A DNA stretch of 64,000 nt, taken from Alphaproteobacteria bacterium. GTDB taxonomy: Bacteria > Pseudomonadota > Alphaproteobacteria > Sphingomonadales > Kordiimonadaceae. Of the stretch, positions 45,269-54,816 are shown one piece after another. How positions within the stretch are numbered: the stretch's first letter is position 1; each line of letters begins with the position of its first letter. Under the pieces are notes generated by a model. The model ran no database searches. It was not told the origin of the DNA and saw only the letters and a program-made list of their open reading frames with translations. Location: contig SBGU01000021.1 in the NCBI GenBank assembly GCA_006226495.1, positions 1 through 64,000 on the forward strand, read 5' to 3'. Made by a program: the position numbers and the translations under genes.

Positions 45269-46072
45269 TCAGGTCTGGGGCGCGCGTCCGCACAGATCGA
45301 GGAGGGTTTGCACCAGGGTATCCCGCGCCGCGCCGGGGACGAGGTTGACCCCCCAATAGCCACGCGCCGGCAGCGCGCCGCCATACCAGGCCCCCGGCAC
45401 GTCGGCCAGGGCCCGTATCACATGCCCGGCACCGAAAAAATTCAGCGCCACTGGCGTTTCAACCAACAGATTTTCCGCACCGGGGCCGCCATATTCCGGT
45501 TCGATAAAGTCGCCGATCGCGCTCGACGACGGGCTGTCGGTCCGGACATGGGTCAGGCTGCCCCGCTGCCGGGCGGCGGCGATGGCACGGCGGGCTTCGG
45601 CCTCGTCCGCCGGGCCGATGCCCTGGGCACGCCTGTCGGCATCGCGGACCTGGCGGATTTCTGCGGCGCTGGCGCCCAGCGCGCGCAAAGCCCGCATATG
45701 GCCGATGTCGTTGGCTTCGACCAGGTCGAACCAACGGCTCCAGGCCGGGGCGTCGGCCAACAAGGTATGCACCTGCCGCAGTGCCGAGGGGTTGGCCGTG
45801 CCCGCCCGCGCACCATGATGATCAATGAAGATCAAACGGTCCCGCGGCACATCTGCTGGCAAATCATCCGCCAGTTCGACCAATACGGGGATGTTGTCGT
45901 CTGCCGCCAGAAGGGCCCGGATATCTGCCTCGTACGCGCGGGCACCCGCGCCCCAGGAAAGGCCGCAGTCGCGCAGGGCCGCACGGCCCCGGGTCGCTGT
46001 TACCAGATCGGCAATTGTCTGCATTTCCAGGTCGTGGCCACCCAGCAGAAAAACATAGGGACGTGTATCCAT
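45269..46072 (-). CDS. DHH-like phosphoesterase (NrN-like), stand-alone
   Basis: 267 residues. GGHDLEMQTIADLV (HDLE 13-16) near the N-terminus, DRLIFIDHHGARAG with DHH at 84-86, DLVEANDIGHMRAL with a further Asp (D122), and a C-terminal FFGAGHVIRAL. These fit a DHH/DHHA1-type phosphodiesterase like the nanoRNase NrN, although the usual DxD of motif 1 is reduced. The N-terminal motifs recur in the large membrane fusion at 54816-57794, so the two are related. It is the last gene of the interference operon, 146 bp after the third RAMP, and I infer that it degrades the Cas10-made messenger. Confidence 0.68.
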   Translation of the reverse strand: MDTRPYVFLLGGHDLEMQTIADLVTATRGRAALRDCGLSWGAGARAYEADIRALLAADDNIPVLVELADDLPADVPRDRLIFIDHHGARAGTANPSALRQVHTLLADAPAWSRWFDLVEANDIGHMRALRALGASAAEIRQVRDADRRAQGIGPADEAEARRAIAAARQRGSLTHVRTDSPSSSAIGDFIEPEYGGPGAENLLVETPVALNFFGAGHVIRALADVPGAWYGGALPARGYWGVNLVPGAARDTLVQTLLDLCGRAPQT

Positions 46073-46218
46073 GTCATGCCTCTTGATTGGCCGGCAAGGC
46101 GAACATTATACGCGGGCCGTCGCCACTGTCACAATTGCCGCAAGGATTGCTGCCACCCGGCAGGGCGCTTGACCGGGCTTTTGCAATTGCGCCCACACTG
46201 TCTGTCGTACCTGCTATT

Positions 46219-48726
46219 CTACCGCTTTTTCGGCGGCGGTGTGCTTACGGCTTTCATCGGCTCGATCTGGCCATTCTTGATGGGTTCCAGGGCAGAATAT
46301 TGCCGGGCTGCTGCCTCGCCGGCAGGTGCTACCTTTGGGTGCTTCGACCCGTGAAGTGAATTGGCAAATTGTTCAGCGCGCTTTTCGTTGGCCACGGCCC
46401 ATTTGAAGCCTTCGCCTTCCAGCTCGGCCGCACGGCGGCGGCCAGACGCAAGCTGGCCGGCTTCCAGCGGATAGTGAACGAAGGTTTCCTGCGCATTGCC
46501 GCCCGGTGCCGGGAATGTGTTTTCGCCAATGGCCAGCAGCGCGGAAATCTGGTTGTGCAAGGGTTTGCCCTTTGCGCCATGCTTTGCATGCCATTCGGCA
46601 GAACATGCCATGAAGGGCGCCGAACCGCTGCCTTGCAAGCTTTGCTCGCAGAGCTGCCGTTCGTGCCGGTAGGCGGGTTGCTCGAACCAAAGCTGGTCCT
46701 CTCTCCGGCCTGGCAAGCAGCGGCCGTATCGCTGGGTGTCAAACAGGGATTGCCCGCCATAGCGGCCGGCACGGTCGATCAGGAACAGGCCCTGGGGCAC
46801 AAGCTGAACGCTGCCAAGGCCAAGCGGCTTGCCCATGCCCAGCTTGTGCCGGAACCTTTCGGAAGGCTGCAACGCAAAACAAAGCAAACTAAGCTCGTTG
46901 ACGTTCAGATTGTCGAAATCGATGTGGAACCAGAAACGGGTTCCTGACTTTATCGGCCGCACGCGGTTTTTCTGGCTCGCGGTACGGTCGACATCCGGTC
47001 CATCGACAAGCGGTACCTTGGTTTTCCAGGGCTGTGCGTCAGCCTGAGCTTCCTGATGCAGATAGAATTTCCGGCCCTGAAGGTCATGCCGGTCGACTGA
47101 CAGGTCCTTCTTCCGGATTGGCCGGTATGATGGTCCTTTATGCCGGAAATACAGGGCCGGCGCCGGTGGCTTGGGTGTGGCCAGAATTTTCAGGGGGATT
47201 TCGTCGTCCAGCACGGTGCTCGCGTCCGTGCCGGGCGGCAAAACACCGTGCGAGAACCGCAGTTTGCCGGAAAAGGCAACACGGTGGCTATTTTTCGCAC
47301 GCCTGCCGCCTTTTTTGTCGCCTTCCACAAAGCCGAACATGCGCTCCACGATGGAAATGCGCGTCCTGTCGGCGCTGTAGGGCAAGATTTCCGGGTCGGT
47401 CTCTTGCCGCGCAAAGCGTCCAAGGGTGGCGCATTTCGGTGTGCCATCCTCGGTGTATCTGCTGCAATCGCGCCAAACGGCTGAAAACGAGATTTCGGAC
47501 ACAATTGGCTTGCCTTCGGCATCGGCAAAGTTGGCGATATCGAAATAGACGATTTGGCCTTCCGTTAGCGCAGGCACAACTGCACCCGTTGCCGGGTCTT
47601 CGCGCCACTGTTCGGCCATACCCGGCATGTCCGGCAGATAGGGAAGGCGCTCCAACGCTGGCAACCATTCGCCCGATTTCTTGCCACCATCGCGGCTGCT
47701 GCCGACACGGTTGTTGTTGTTGCTTTGTGCCCGCTCAAGCGCCAGTGCATCAAATGTCGCAATGACCTCTGGCCGCAGCAACAACCTGTCGTTCCGGCAC
47801 TCCGCCGGATCTGGAATAAACAGCTCGTGCTTTTTGGTGTTGGGAATGTCGCGGCCAGCAACCTCGAAAACCCGCACGTGACCGGCGGTCCGGCTTGGCC
47901 CCGCAGACGAAAAGACATCTGTCAGGTTGAACCCGATAAAGGTATTTGCTGGTTTCTTTGCCATCTTGCGATCCGGCCCCAGCCCCCGTATCACCGACGC
48001 AATATCCGTCTTGGTAAAGACCGCAGGGTTGATGGCGGCATAGTGGCGAGCCCCCAGGCTTTCAGCTGCCATTTTATGGTTCGGCAGGCCGCCCTGTTCC
48101 CCATCGAGGCTATAGTCCTTCAGCGACCCGCCACGATAGTTGCCCAGATAGCCTTTGACGCCCTTGAACCTGTGAAACGCCGCTTCCCACAGCTTGGAGC
48201 GCTCTGGTTTGCTGTTGATACAGTAGGAACTATGCGTGCCATCGATTTGCACCACCGGCACGACCAGGGGCCGCACATAGAATGTGTCGCCGTCCCGCTC
48301 GATGATTCCCATGGCCGACAGCGCATCGCGGGCCATTTTGCGGAAGGTCACAGGGAAGTCTTCACCAAAAACACGCGCTGCCGACCCGCTGGCAGCCTCG
48401 GCGACACTGCTGATCATACCCTTGAGGCTGGTTGCCGGCAGAGCCGGCTGGCCGTTCAGCTCAAACGGCGTAACCCTTCCATATGCGCTTTCATCATTAG
48501 CGCCTTTGGTGCCGGAGGTTATATTGGCGCCAACAACCAAAGGCGTATCGACCTCGAGCACACAGACAATACGACCGGAATACAGGTCCTTGTCGTACCG
48601 GTCATGACCATCGTGGCCTGGCCCGTTTTTCCGGAAATCCGCAGCGTCCGACCCCAGATGTTCACCAGCACCATGACTGCTTAGCGGCACAAAATGATAG
48701 TTATTGTAGAATCTATCGTTCGACAC
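46219..48726 (-). CDS. RAMP protein 3, TIGR03986-like (Cas7 group)
   Basis: 835 residues. The N-terminal Cas7-like motif is VLEVDTPLVVGANITSGTKG with ALPATSLKGMISSVAEAA. A long middle section has unrecognised insertions. The C-terminal half closes with the RAMP Gly-rich region RHKLGMGKPLGLGSVQLV. It follows the second RAMP with a gap of nine bases. It probably forms one or more backbone subunits of the crRNP. Confidence 0.8.
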   Translation of the reverse strand: MSNDRFYNNYHFVPLSSHGAGEHLGSDAADFRKNGPGHDGHDRYDKDLYSGRIVCVLEVDTPLVVGANITSGTKGANDESAYGRVTPFELNGQPALPATSLKGMISSVAEAASGSAARVFGEDFPVTFRKMARDALSAMGIIERDGDTFYVRPLVVPVVQIDGTHSSYCINSKPERSKLWEAAFHRFKGVKGYLGNYRGGSLKDYSLDGEQGGLPNHKMAAESLGARHYAAINPAVFTKTDIASVIRGLGPDRKMAKKPANTFIGFNLTDVFSSAGPSRTAGHVRVFEVAGRDIPNTKKHELFIPDPAECRNDRLLLRPEVIATFDALALERAQSNNNNRVGSSRDGGKKSGEWLPALERLPYLPDMPGMAEQWREDPATGAVVPALTEGQIVYFDIANFADAEGKPIVSEISFSAVWRDCSRYTEDGTPKCATLGRFARQETDPEILPYSADRTRISIVERMFGFVEGDKKGGRRAKNSHRVAFSGKLRFSHGVLPPGTDASTVLDDEIPLKILATPKPPAPALYFRHKGPSYRPIRKKDLSVDRHDLQGRKFYLHQEAQADAQPWKTKVPLVDGPDVDRTASQKNRVRPIKSGTRFWFHIDFDNLNVNELSLLCFALQPSERFRHKLGMGKPLGLGSVQLVPQGLFLIDRAGRYGGQSLFDTQRYGRCLPGRREDQLWFEQPAYRHERQLCEQSLQGSGSAPFMACSAEWHAKHGAKGKPLHNQISALLAIGENTFPAPGGNAQETFVHYPLEAGQLASGRRRAAELEGEGFKWAVANEKRAEQFANSLHGSKHPKVAPAGEAAARQYSALEPIKNGQIEPMKAVSTPPPKKR

Positions 48727-48735
48727 GTCCGCCCC

Positions 48736-50247
48736 CTATTCCGCCGCAGCGCGTTGCAACTGGCGCCGCAATTCTGCAACAGCGCCGTCAAGAAACGCCT
48801 TGACCTCAGCCAGCTCCAGGACGGAAGCTAGCGGCCCTTGCATCTGCTCCGGCAGCCAGGCACTTTGCGAACCGGCCACACCCAGTTCCATTACACTTGC
48901 TGCAAGGTCCACCGTGGGGACGCCAAAACCCTTGCGGCTGCCAAAGCCAAGTGGCATGTCACCTTCACCAAAGTCCCGTGCCACAAGCGCCAAAAGCCCG
49001 ATGCAAGCCTGCGCATGGTCCCGGCCATTTTCGGTATCACCAAAATTTGCCACCAGCCTGTCGCGTCGCAGCCGCATACCGCCCTTGAGACGCAAACTGT
49101 CCGGCCGCCGCACGTTGAACTTGGCCCCGCTCCGCGCGCCGCCCGTAATGCGGTCAATCGCGACAAATTCCTGAATACGGTCTTCGAAGGCACCATCATC
49201 AACCTTGAAATGGTGGAACTCCAGTGCGCCGCGCTGCCCGACGTCCCCAAACAGCGGCGCAAGGAACATGGCTTCCGCGTCTTCTGCACCCAGCCCCAAG
49301 GTATTCAGAATTCGGCTTGCCTGCGCACGCCAGGCACCTTTCATGCTGCTGCCAGGCAGACGCACGACAGACCGCAGATCGCTGTGGCTGATCGAAAACT
49401 CGAAGGGTGCCAGGTCCGCCTGACCGGCCGTGTCTGTTGTGGCAACCAGGAAGGGCGCATCAAAATCGAGCACAAGATCAATCCTGATGTCGTCTTCATC
49501 TGTTGGTGCAATCAGACCCGGTATGGCCCCCGCAAGCGCGGCCATATCCACCGGATATTTGCGGATATAGTCCCGCCATGACGGAATGTCCGGTTCCGAA
49601 AGCCAGGCCGCAATTGCGGTTTCATCCATGGCAAAAAGCTGCAAATCCTGCAGCTCTATCAGGCCGGCCCCCGTTGAAGCGGATGCACCAACCTGGCGAG
49701 GCTCAGCAGCGAAAGCAAGGAGCGCCGCGGCCAGAAACTCAATCTCGGCGCCTGTCAGGCTATCGGCGGTGATTTCGAGTGAAAAGCGCGTGCCGGCTGC
49801 CGCGAGCCTGCTGGCGCGCAACATGGCATCGCCAGCGGTACGTGTGGCATTGTCGATTGCAGTTTGGCAGAAGGTTTCGAAGCGGGGATCTTTGTCGCTG
49901 GACATAAGGTTTACGAATTCGAGCTTGCCGCCCCTTGCGACCTGAACCTGACGGGTTTGGCCATTGGTCTCCTTTTCTGCGGCGCGCGGGCCATGACCAA
50001 AAAGCATATCCGCCACCGGGCCGCCAGAGGTGCCCAGAAAAGCCCTGAAAACACCCCTGAAACTGGATGCCGGTATCATCGGGCGGCCCAAAATATCAAG
50101 GTCGATAGCCAATGGTTTGCCGCTGCCTGCGTCATCATTCGGCGTTTCCGCGGCCTCCTGGGCGCCGGTGCGGACAGCCAGCGGAGTCAGTGCAAATACA
50201 TCAGCTTTGACAAGAACGCGGTTTATGGGAGTTCCGTCTGCCATCAT
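48736..50247 (-). CDS. RAMP protein 2, double Csm3/Cas7-like
   Basis: 503 residues. Two fused Cas7 domains: domain 1 with PLAIDLDILGRPMIPASSFRGVFRAF and a Gly-rich VGASASTGAGLIEL; domain 2 with ISHSDLRSVVRLPGSSMKGAWRAQ, RITGGARSGAKFNV and MPLGFGSRKGFGVP. The Asp in LDILGRP is where Csm3 has its target-RNA-cleaving Asp, so slicing is possible. The start overlaps the stop of the upstream RAMP (ATGA). Double Cas7 proteins shorten the usual set of separate backbone genes. Confidence 0.82.
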   Translation of the reverse strand: MMADGTPINRVLVKADVFALTPLAVRTGAQEAAETPNDDAGSGKPLAIDLDILGRPMIPASSFRGVFRAFLGTSGGPVADMLFGHGPRAAEKETNGQTRQVQVARGGKLEFVNLMSSDKDPRFETFCQTAIDNATRTAGDAMLRASRLAAAGTRFSLEITADSLTGAEIEFLAAALLAFAAEPRQVGASASTGAGLIELQDLQLFAMDETAIAAWLSEPDIPSWRDYIRKYPVDMAALAGAIPGLIAPTDEDDIRIDLVLDFDAPFLVATTDTAGQADLAPFEFSISHSDLRSVVRLPGSSMKGAWRAQASRILNTLGLGAEDAEAMFLAPLFGDVGQRGALEFHHFKVDDGAFEDRIQEFVAIDRITGGARSGAKFNVRRPDSLRLKGGMRLRRDRLVANFGDTENGRDHAQACIGLLALVARDFGEGDMPLGFGSRKGFGVPTVDLAASVMELGVAGSQSAWLPEQMQGPLASVLELAEVKAFLDGAVAELRRQLQRAAAE

Positions 50248-51980
50248 GCGGCTCCCATCTTCACCAGAGTGAGCGACGTGGGTGCCGGCTGCATTTGCAG
50301 ATGTTCCTGCTGATCGACAATGATCTCGCCAAACCCGTTTTGCCGGATATAGGGGCATTCCCGCCAAAGGTCGGGGCCATCCGCCGACAGGAGATAGGTT
50401 TCCCTTATGGCCCGAGTAAGCGGCAAGCCATGGGCCTGAAGATCATTCAGCTTCTGCGCGGCGGTTTCCGGGTCCTTGATCCGCACCACAAAAACACTGC
50501 CCGTTTCAGTCAAGAGCCACGGTCTGTAGGCACGGCCCGCCGAAAAGCGGTTGGCCATGAAATCCGCACCGGCCATGCGTTCGCTTGTAAAACAGCGAAC
50601 GAGGTCGACCGCCCCATCAAATACATCGGAAATTGCCGGACCATAGGCATTTCTTTGGTCCAGAATAAGCGCGGGACTTGCGAGGGTCAGGACATGAAGG
50701 TCACCTTCCCGCAGATTCTGCACGGTTCTGGCGTCGGCGCCCCAAGAAATGCACAGACTGGCGTGCGCGCCACTGCGCCCGAGGGGGGCGATGCCGTGTG
50801 CCAACAGGGTCGAAAGCTCGTGGATAATGGCTTTGCGATCCGCGACCGGGACGTCCGCGAGACCAAGTTCACCATGCCAGTCGTGTTTGTCGACATTGCT
50901 GAGTTCGTACGCGAACAATTGTTCCGGGCTTGCACTCAAGGTTTCGCTGCTGACTGCGGTGCGGACACGCAACTGACTGGACGGCCAATCCCCGAACAGG
51001 TCTTCAGCAGCCTCATAGGCCTTTGATTTCCAGTCCATGCCGAATGCGGGCACCTCGCCGCCGATCAGGCACGGGCCGTCCACAAGGGCAATGTCGGCAA
51101 GGCCCGCGGATGTGCTGACCAGAGAGCGCGGACAGGGACGCCGCCGGGCTGCATTCCCTTTGGCGGACGGATAAAAATGGGTAACCCGCAAAGCCGACAG
51201 GTGCCTGGCCAATGTCGAGCAAGCATCAGGTCCCGCCGCAATTTGCATCATGTGGGCCAGAGCGCCCTTGAAGGCGCTTCCGGGAACGATATGGCTGCTG
51301 CTGAACAGGTTTTTCCCGGCGCGCCGGTCGGCAATGCAAAAGGGGTCGGAGAAAACCAGCTTCAGGGCGAGCCGCGCAGGCGCGCCCTCTACCAGTGACG
51401 TGGATGTTGCGGCCGAATTGTCATGCAAAGTCGCTTTGTCGACCCGGCCAAACCCGATACCGCGCATACCCCCCATCTGCGTCAACCAGTTAAGCGCTCG
51501 TTCCAACAGCCTTGCGGCTTTCATCGCGTCCGCTTCCGGCATCAGAAGGCGCAGGGCGCCGGTAAAAAGGACGGTTTCGCCCACCCCGTAGGGTTGCTCC
51601 ATAACCTGCAACGCGCCCGGTTCTACCGTACCGGTTTCCGGGCTGATCTTGATCCGCGTGCGGCGACCGGACACACCCTTGGTTTCGGCAACAAGGTCAC
51701 TTACATAGACAGGCCGGCGACCGTCCTGCCCTTTGAAAACATCGCCCTCGTTGGTACCAAGCCAGGCATCAAGCGCCGCGGTACGTTCGCCCGCTTCAAC
51801 CAGCGGCCCCAGTATACGCAGCGCATGTCGCAGTTTGCCGAGCACATGGCTGCCGGCAATATAGGGCGTCCCGTCAGGCAGGCGCGCAAAGACCGTGTCG
51901 ATACCAAAGTCACCCACGTCACTGGAACGGGTCAGGATCGGGCCTTGCAGCCACAGCTTCAGCCTATATTCCTGTATCAT
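50244..51980 (-). CDS. RAMP protein 1, double Csx10/Cas5-Cas7-like
   Basis: 578 residues from the ATG at 51978-51980, which overlaps the Cas10 stop (ATGA). Domain 1 has GTPYIAGSHVLGKLRHALRIL and MGGMRGIGFGRVDKATL. Domain 2 has DRRAGKNLFSSSHIVPGSAFKGALAHMM, VRTAVSSETLSASPEQLFAYE and HGIAPLGRSGAHASLCI. The latter resembles Csx10/Csm4, the Cas5-like cap holding the crRNA 5' handle. I cannot settle whether one half is Cas5 and the other Cas7. Confidence 0.76.
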   Translation of the reverse strand: MIQEYRLKLWLQGPILTRSSDVGDFGIDTVFARLPDGTPYIAGSHVLGKLRHALRILGPLVEAGERTAALDAWLGTNEGDVFKGQDGRRPVYVSDLVAETKGVSGRRTRIKISPETGTVEPGALQVMEQPYGVGETVLFTGALRLLMPEADAMKAARLLERALNWLTQMGGMRGIGFGRVDKATLHDNSAATSTSLVEGAPARLALKLVFSDPFCIADRRAGKNLFSSSHIVPGSAFKGALAHMMQIAAGPDACSTLARHLSALRVTHFYPSAKGNAARRRPCPRSLVSTSAGLADIALVDGPCLIGGEVPAFGMDWKSKAYEAAEDLFGDWPSSQLRVRTAVSSETLSASPEQLFAYELSNVDKHDWHGELGLADVPVADRKAIIHELSTLLAHGIAPLGRSGAHASLCISWGADARTVQNLREGDLHVLTLASPALILDQRNAYGPAISDVFDGAVDLVRCFTSERMAGADFMANRFSAGRAYRPWLLTETGSVFVVRIKDPETAAQKLNDLQAHGLPLTRAIRETYLLSADGPDLWRECPYIRQNGFGEIIVDQQEHLQMQPAPTSLTLVKMGAA

Positions 51981-53761
51981 GCCGCGACCCCTGTGCCCCC
52001 TGCGGTGGCCATGCCGCCAGCCGCAATCAACAGATAGTCCCAATAGTCTTCCAGAAGCAGCCAAAGCGCGTGCGCGCCCATGGCATCCATCGCCGGGGCC
52101 AACAGGCCCCGCACATTGGGATATAGTGCAAAAAGCCGGTCACGGGCGGCGAGGTAGCTGCCACCCTCGGTTCCGCCCGCATGAAGTGCGATCACCACCT
52201 GCCGCAACTGCCGGCGCCCCGCGCCATCGTCCAGGACAGAAAGCTGTTTGGCCGTATCCACCAGAAGGGCAATATTGGCTGGGTCAACCAACAGTTCGTC
52301 CGGCGCAACACCGACCGGGCTGCGGCCCGCCAGATAGGCTTCAACGCTGTTGCCCACCTGGTCGAAACTTTCGAGCACGGATATACAGGCCAGATCCTGA
52401 TCCCGGCTTTTTCGCTTGCAGGCCTCAGCCAGCCCGTCGCCCAATCGGATGATGTTGGCAATCGGGGCGTCATGGTGGAAAAACACCAGCCCGGCAGCAT
52501 GAAACATGCGGCGGTCGCCCACACACCATTCATCGCTATCTGCGCCTGTGTGGCGGCCACGGGTCATGTCGAAAAACAGTTTCAAGGCATCGAAGCCCAA
52601 CCTCGCTGGCAGGACAAATCGGAATTCGTCGCCCCCCCAAAGCAGCGTTTCCAGGCGAAGCACGGTTTCGATGGCGACCTGGCCTTCGCGGCCTGACCCG
52701 CCGTGGCGCCAGTTCAGCGCCTGGCGTTCTTCCCGTTCCGCATCGGACGGCGCACCGCTGGCATCGCGGTGCACCAGTTCAAGCAGTGCCTTCAGGAACC
52801 GGCGCCGCGTGGTACGCAATGTCGCGTCCAGTTCGGTTTGGCGGGCCAACTGGTTTTGCCCGTGCGCGGTGGATTCGCCCCTGATATAGGCCGTCTGCAG
52901 GGCGCCGAAGCCGTTGCCGTCGGCATAAAAAAGCGCCAGCTTGTCACGCAGGTTTTCCTTGAGGTCCAGGTTGCCACCTTCGCTGATCGACGCGAAATGG
53001 AGGGCCATGGGCAGCCGGTCCCGTGCATCGCGCAAGGCGTGGGCCAGGCCGTCCGACGGTGCATCGGCGTCTTGCAAAAGGGCAAGCTGATCGCTGTAGA
53101 AAGCCTGCTTTTCGGCAACACCAAAACGCCGCCGCAGGGACACAGAGCGGCTGATCCAGTTCAACTGTCCCTTGACGTTTTCCGCCATGTCCTGGCGCGG
53201 CAGGATACCATTGAGGCTGCAAACCGCACTATCGGGCAAGTCCACCGGATTGCCGCCGCGGCGAACGCCGCTTGCTCCGGTGGTGCCCTGCGCGTGCGGA
53301 ACCGCCGACCATTCGTCGCGGTGCCGCACATTGGGGCCTGCCATCTGGTTCCAGCGCATGCGCGTTTGCGCGGCCGCCAGGGCATCAAGATAGCCGTCGT
53401 CGCCTTCAAGCGGCACGCAGGCAACCACAAAACGCATGAATTGCGCCGCCTCAAAAAGGCTGGCATCAGCCGCATCCGGCATGGCCGCACCGTCAAGGAC
53501 CGCCCGGCACCGTTCCTCGATTGCGGCGGGTGCCAGATCGCTGGTGACTTTCCAGACCCCGCGCGACGCTCCGAGACTGACGGCTTCCGCCTGGTCGGCA
53601 GGCTGCAGCACATGGCGCGACAGCGCACCATTTTCGCCGCCGAACGCCAGGGGCACCTTCAAAAGCAACAGCGAACTGCCCCGAATGGTTGAAAGATCAT
53701 TGGTATCGAGCACCGTGGCATAGATATCCACTGCCTCGACCGCCAGCAGGTAATTGCCCAC
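51977..53761 (-). CDS. cas10: Compact Cas10 with GGDEF motif, HD domain missing
   Basis: 594 residues. The N-terminus begins directly with a palm strand (YLLAVEAVDIYATVLDTNDLSTIRGSS), with no HD nuclease domain before it. LALFYADGNGFGALQ (279-286) is the first palm acid site. LLWGGDEFRFVLPA carries an intact GGDEF (376-380), so nucleotidyl cyclase- or conjugase-type activity is likely. The C-terminal helical part has no obvious zinc cysteines. Cas10 senses target RNA and makes the second messenger for effectors. It is first in the interference operon, 265 bp from array 2. Confidence 0.88.
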   Translation of the reverse strand: MGNYLLAVEAVDIYATVLDTNDLSTIRGSSLLLLKVPLAFGGENGALSRHVLQPADQAEAVSLGASRGVWKVTSDLAPAAIEERCRAVLDGAAMPDAADASLFEAAQFMRFVVACVPLEGDDGYLDALAAAQTRMRWNQMAGPNVRHRDEWSAVPHAQGTTGASGVRRGGNPVDLPDSAVCSLNGILPRQDMAENVKGQLNWISRSVSLRRRFGVAEKQAFYSDQLALLQDADAPSDGLAHALRDARDRLPMALHFASISEGGNLDLKENLRDKLALFYADGNGFGALQTAYIRGESTAHGQNQLARQTELDATLRTTRRRFLKALLELVHRDASGAPSDAEREERQALNWRHGGSGREGQVAIETVLRLETLLWGGDEFRFVLPARLGFDALKLFFDMTRGRHTGADSDEWCVGDRRMFHAAGLVFFHHDAPIANIIRLGDGLAEACKRKSRDQDLACISVLESFDQVGNSVEAYLAGRSPVGVAPDELLVDPANIALLVDTAKQLSVLDDGAGRRQLRQVVIALHAGGTEGGSYLAARDRLFALYPNVRGLLAPAMDAMGAHALWLLLEDYWDYLLIAAGGMATAGGTGVAA

Positions 53762-54026
53762 AGCCGATTTCCCCCATCAATCCAAATGCCGGATTAGCCT
53801 AAAATAATACTCGAAATACGTTCCATCAAAAGTTGCGGCTTTTTTTGAAAAAGGCAACCCGCAATCGCACCCGGCGCAGGCTTCATGGCCTTCGGGAACA
53901 TGATGGGCAAATAGCGGGGACAGCAAGGCGGCCCAACACTACTGCCTCACGGACCGGTAATACCGGGCACCCGATGCAAGCGAAACGACATCGGACATGG
54001 ATAGGACAGCAGGAGACACGCCAGGC

Positions 54027-54672
54027 GTTTCAATCGGTATCCACTGCCGGAATGGCCTCAGACGGAGATCACCATGAACATCGAAATTCAAGCGTTTCAA
54101 TCGGCATCCACTGCCGGAATGGCCTCAGTCGTGGAGGACAAAATGCAAAAAATTGTTAAGTTTCAATCGGCATCCACTGCCGGAATGGCCTCAGACTTAC
54201 TCTTTTTTTCCGCCGCATTGCGGCAGTTTCAATCGGCATCCACTGCCGGAATGGCCTCAGACGAGAATGCTATGGCTTACAGAGCTATTGATAGTTTCAA
54301 TCGGCATCCACTGCCGGAATGGCCTCAGACCAACACCTGACCCCTGAAATGGAAAGGAGTTCCGTTTCAATCGGCATCCACTGCCGGAATGGCCTCAGAC
54401 GATATGACAAATGACCACACTGTCCATTCTGTTTCAATCGGCATCCACTGCCGGAATGGCCTCAGACCCTGTTCGAATTCGACCATCCGGATGTGAAGGT
54501 TTCAATCGGCATCCACTGCCGGAATGGCCTCAGACTTAAAAGTGGCGTGCTACCCATTTTCCAGCCGGTTTCAATCGGCATCCACTGCCGGAATGGCCTC
54601 AGACGGAACCAGCATTGTTGACCGCCTTTTCGGTGGTTTCAATCGGCATCCACTGCCGGAATGGCCTCAGAC
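54027..54672 (-). CRISPR. CRISPR array 2 (10 repeats)
   Basis: 37-bp repeats on the plus strand begin GTTTCAATCGGCATCC and end GGCCTCAGAC, at 54027, 54094, 54160, 54226, 54294, 54364, 54431, 54499, 54568 and 54636. Nine spacers are 29-33 bp. On the minus strand they start GTCTGAGGCCATTCC and end ATTGAAAC, so the array is read leftwards. The changed repeat (GGTATCC, at 54027) is at the left, the distal end. The repeat differs from array 1 only in a three-base block (GGC vs CCG) after GTCTGA. Arrays 1 and 2 therefore face each other across the interference operon. Confidence 0.97.
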
Positions 54673-54816
54673 TCCCCCCTTTGCAGCATTCTGTCAAGCT
54701 TTACTGATTTCGACATGTTTCCACAGGGTTCATACCATTTGGCCATATTTTCAAAACCATTTCGCACGTAATTAATTTTCCTGTTATATTTCATGTAATT
54801 ATTGTTTCCACAGGGT
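54673..54816 (-). promoter_or_regulatory. Leader of CRISPR array 2
   Basis: AT-rich, between the last array 2 repeat and the stop of the DHH-CorA gene. TCCACAGGGT occurs at 54720-54729 and 54807-54816, 87 bp apart, the second touching the gene's stop codon. On the minus strand they read ACCCTGTGGA, as in the array 1 leader. The leader-repeat junction GGGGGGAGTCTGAGG also parallels array 1. Confidence 0.75.

Noticed and set aside
44502-45384. Leftward frames with repeated NRHPLPECGQT units over CRISPR array 1
   Set aside because: Same reason: the repeat and spacers read in frame, not proteins.
53833-54347. Short rightward frames across CRISPR array 2
   Set aside because: Their translations are repeated FQSASTAGMASD or FNRHPLPEWPQT units, which are simply the CRISPR repeat read as protein.
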